From an uncultured Holophagaceae bacterium (GTDB lineage: Bacteria; Acidobacteriota; Holophagae; Holophagales; Holophagaceae), in contig CAITBU010000465.1 in assembly GCA_903890595.1 (NCBI GenBank), positions 1 through 7,337 on the forward strand: a stretch of DNA of 7,337 nucleotides, in the 5' to 3' direction. Numbering within the stretch: the stretch's first letter is position 1; every line of letters starts with the position of its first letter. This document shows, one piece after another, positions 5,397 to 7,337 of the stretch. The position numbers and the translations under genes are program-made. The notes below the pieces were generated by a model. It saw only the letters and a list, made by a program, of their open reading frames with translations, did not search any database and was not told the DNA's origin.

Positions 5397-6590
5397 GTGA
5401 ATGCCGCCTACCTGGCCCACCTGCAGCGCGAGCTCGATGCCCTGAAGGCTGCGGGGCTCTACAAGACCGAGCGGACCATCACCACGCCTCAGCAGCCCCG
5501 GATGACCGCCAATGGCCGTGATGTGGTCTGTCTCTGCGCCAACAACTACCTGGGCCTGGCCAACCACCCCGAGGTCATCGCTGCTGCCAAGGGCGTGATG
5601 GATGACCATGGCTTCGGCATGGCCTCCGTGCGCTTCATCTGTGGCACCCAGGACATCCACCGGGAGCTGGAACAGAAGCTCGCCGCCTTCCTGGGGCTGG
5701 AGGATGCCCAGCTGTATTCGTCGTGCTTTGATGCCAATGGGGCCATCTTCGAGGGCCTGCTGGGCGAGGAGGACGCCGTCATCAGCGACGCCCTCAATCA
5801 CGCCTCCATCATCGACGGCATCCGCCTCTGCAAGGCCCAGCGCTACCGCTACGCCAACTCGGACATGGCCGACCTGGAGGCTCAGCTGCAGGCCTCTGAC
5901 GCCGCCGGGGCCCGCTTCAAGCTGGTGGTCACGGACGGCGTCTTCAGCATGGATGGCTATATCGCCAAGCTGGGGCCGATCTGCGACCTGGCGGAACGAT
6001 ACGGCGCCATGGTGATTGTGGATGACAGCCATGCCGTGGGCTTCATGGGTGAGCACGGCCGGGGCACCCACGAGCACTGTGGGGTCATGGGGCGGGTGGA
6101 CTTCCTCACGGGGACCTTCGGCAAGGCCCTGGGGGGCGCCTCCGGCGGCTACATCGCCGGGAAGGCCGAGGCCATCGCCTGGCTGCGGCAGAAGGCCCGG
6201 CCCTACCTGTTCTCCAACTCCGTGGCACCCTCCATCGTGGCCGCCACCCTGAAGGTGCTGGACCTGCTGGCAGACAGCGGCGAGCTCATCCAGCGGGTCC
6301 ACGCCAATGCCCGCCGCTTCCGGGCCGGCATGGAGGCCGCCGGGTTCAAGCTGCTGCCGGGCGAGCACCCCATCGTGCCGGTGATGCTCTACGAGGCGCC
6401 CCTGGCCCAGGCCTTCGCCACCCGCCTCCTGGATGAGGGCGTCTATGTCATCGGGTTCTTCTTCCCGGTGGTACCCAAGGGCCTGGCCCGCATCCGCACC
6501 CAGCTCTCCGCCGCCCACACCAGCGCTGACATCGATCACGCCATCGCCGCCTTCACGAAGGTCGGCCGGGAGCTGGGCGTCATCGCCTAG
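5397..6590 (+). CDS. kbl: glycine C-acetyltransferase (2-amino-3-ketobutyrate CoA ligase)
   Basis: A cytoplasmic PLP enzyme of the alpha-oxoamine synthase family. It interconverts 2-amino-3-ketobutyrate plus CoA with glycine plus acetyl-CoA, the second step of threonine breakdown after threonine dehydrogenase. The 397-residue length is within a residue of the E. coli enzyme. Visible marks: CLCANNYLGLANHPEV (45-60); SCFDANGAIFE (109-119); DALNHASIIDG (131-141), whose His135 should stack on the cofactor; VDDSHAVGF (208-216), with Asp209 and His212 contacting the PLP ring; and TGTFGKALGGASGG (238-251), with Lys243 as the Schiff-base lysine. SCFDANG and DALNHASIIDG fit Kbl better than BioF, HemA or serine palmitoyltransferase. 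The start is GTG with a strong AGAGGAG site. The usual partner gene tdh is not next to it here. The downstream neighbour, 40 bp on and in the same direction, is an AlaX-type editing protein. Confidence 0.96.
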   Translation: MNAAYLAHLQRELDALKAAGLYKTERTITTPQQPRMTANGRDVVCLCANNYLGLANHPEVIAAAKGVMDDHGFGMASVRFICGTQDIHRELEQKLAAFLGLEDAQLYSSCFDANGAIFEGLLGEEDAVISDALNHASIIDGIRLCKAQRYRYANSDMADLEAQLQASDAAGARFKLVVTDGVFSMDGYIAKLGPICDLAERYGAMVIVDDSHAVGFMGEHGRGTHEHCGVMGRVDFLTGTFGKALGGASGGYIAGKAEAIAWLRQKARPYLFSNSVAPSIVAATLKVLDLLADSGELIQRVHANARRFRAGMEAAGFKLLPGEHPIVPVMLYEAPLAQAFATRLLDEGVYVIGFFFPVVPKGLARIRTQLSAAHTSADIDHAIAAFTKVGRELGVIA

Positions 6591-6630
6591 GACTGTGCAG
6601 CAGGGCCGTTGTCCGTGCTAGGCTCCCGGC

Positions 6631-7337
6631 ATGGAACGGATCCCCTGCTACGAGCTTGACCCCTGCCTTCGTACCCTCGACACCCAGGTCCTGCGGGCTT
6701 GGGTGGAGGAGGGCCAGAGCTGGGCGGTCCTGGAGGACACAGTGCTCTACCCGGAGGGCGGCGGCCAGCCCTGTGACCGGGGCACGGCCAACGGCATCGA
6801 GGTGCTGGAGGTGCGCAGCCACGCCGGGGAGCTCCGTCACCGCTTGGCCGCTCCCCTTGCCGAAGGACCGGTGGCTCTGGTGCTGGACTGGGCCCGCCGC
6901 TTCGACCACATGCAGCAGCACACGGGCCAGCACCTCCTCACGGCCCTGGCCCAGGACCGCTTCGGCTGGGCCACCACGGCCTTCCATCTGGGGGAGGAGG
7001 TCTGTGATGTGGAGCTGGCTGTCCCGACCCTTACCCCTGGAGACCGGGCCCGCCTGGAAGAGGCTATCGCCCAGGAGATCCGGGCCGCCCGGCCCATTCG
7101 GGCCCGCCGGGTGGATGCTGAGGGCTACGCCCGGGAGACGGTGCGGAGCCGGGGTCTGCCCGAGGGCCACGTGGGCGACATCCGCCTCGTGGAGATCGAA
7201 GGGGTGGACCTGAACACCTGCGGGGGCACCCACCTGCAGCACACCGGCGAGCTCGAGGCCCTGGCCCTGCTGGGCACGGAGGCTCTGCGAGGGGGCCTGC
7301 GCCTGTTCTTTGTCGCAGGGGGACGGGTCCGTAGGCG
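6631..7337 (+). CDS. alaX: AlaX-type alanyl-tRNA editing protein, C-terminus beyond window
   Basis: An open frame of 235 codons from ATG at 6631 with no stop before the edge, so the protein is incomplete. It matches the editing domain of alanyl-tRNA synthetase found as the free-standing AlaX family, which hydrolyses Ser- or Gly-tRNA(Ala) in the cytoplasm. Motifs in order: LYPEGGGQPCD (39-49), the glycine-rich motif shared with AlaRS (like SGGQ); H97-T-G-Q-H101, the HxxxH zinc site; and C197-G-G-T-H201, the CxxxH second half of the site. All four zinc ligands are intact. The aminoacylation domain of AlaRS is absent because the gene starts directly at the editing region. After CGGTH the chain goes on through GGLRLFFVAGGR (221-232), the usual lead into the longer AlaX forms of about 400 residues, so a further C-terminal domain is likely outside the window. 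There is only a weak AGG (6620-6622) before the ATG; coupling to kbl is possible. Confidence 0.93.
   Translation, partial: MERIPCYELDPCLRTLDTQVLRAWVEEGQSWAVLEDTVLYPEGGGQPCDRGTANGIEVLEVRSHAGELRHRLAAPLAEGPVALVLDWARRFDHMQQHTGQHLLTALAQDRFGWATTAFHLGEEVCDVELAVPTLTPGDRARLEEAIAQEIRAARPIRARRVDAEGYARETVRSRGLPEGHVGDIRLVEIEGVDLNTCGGTHLQHTGELEALALLGTEALRGGLRLFFVAGGRVRR

Noticed and set aside
5368..5400. ten-codon upstream frame whose TGA overlaps the kbl GTG start
   Set aside because: The purine run before its ATG is only 1 nt away, too close to serve as a ribosome binding site, and a frame this short arises easily by chance.
5145..6539. 464-codon minus-strand open frame opposite kbl
   Set aside because: Shadow of kbl, which is recognised by its PLP motifs and exact family length.
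6580..7242. 220-codon minus-strand frame and the 185-codon plus frame at 6656-7213
   Set aside because: Both are shadows of the AlaX-type gene, whose frame (from 6631) shows the HxxxH and CGGTH zinc motifs and runs past the edge without a stop.

Overview
The window is G+C-rich and densely coded. It holds five complete protein genes, one clear gene running off the right edge and a possible gene start at the left edge. No rRNA, tRNA, CRISPR array, insertion sequence or phage gene was seen. A lipoprotein signal peptide, a Gram-negative-style member of the LTA synthase/sulfatase family, and long antisense open frames typical of high-GC3 codon use point to a G+C-rich Gram-negative chromosome. My unverified best guess is an Acidobacteriota relative of Holophaga/Geothrix; this rests on the general look of the proteins, not on a search.

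Layout from left to right: (1) minus strand, 21-2183, a membrane-anchored phosphoglycerol/phosphoethanolamine-transferase-like protein of the LTA synthase family, whose stop may overlap the start of a further gene (1-24). (2) A very short divergent gap of 34 bp. (3) Plus strand, 2218-3204, a P-loop protein that I cannot assign to a named family. (4) A convergent gap, 3205-3360, filled almost wholly by a 7-bp tandem repeat (AGCTATC/AGCTGTC), inverted copies of it, and a terminator hairpin between them. (5) Minus strand, 3361-4704, a major facilitator of the organophosphate:phosphate antiporter (GlpT/UhpT-like) family. Upstream of it, in the same direction, is a small lipoprotein gene (4757-5302); the two may form one transcript. 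(6) A 94-bp divergent gap with two perfect inverted repeats, one of them covering the lipoprotein ribosome binding site. (7) Plus strand, 5397-6590, kbl (glycine C-acetyltransferase), followed after 40 bp by an AlaX-type alanyl-tRNA editing protein (6631 to the window end, no stop reached).

Most of this is ordinary chromosomal housekeeping and I see no convincing new multi-gene system. The items most worth following up are the heptad repeat that fills the convergent gap, the hairpin that could hide the lipoprotein ribosome binding site, the unassigned P-loop protein with a degenerate Walker A motif, and the kbl-AlaX pairing, in which a glycine-forming enzyme sits beside a protein family that clears Ser/Gly mischarged onto tRNA-Ala.
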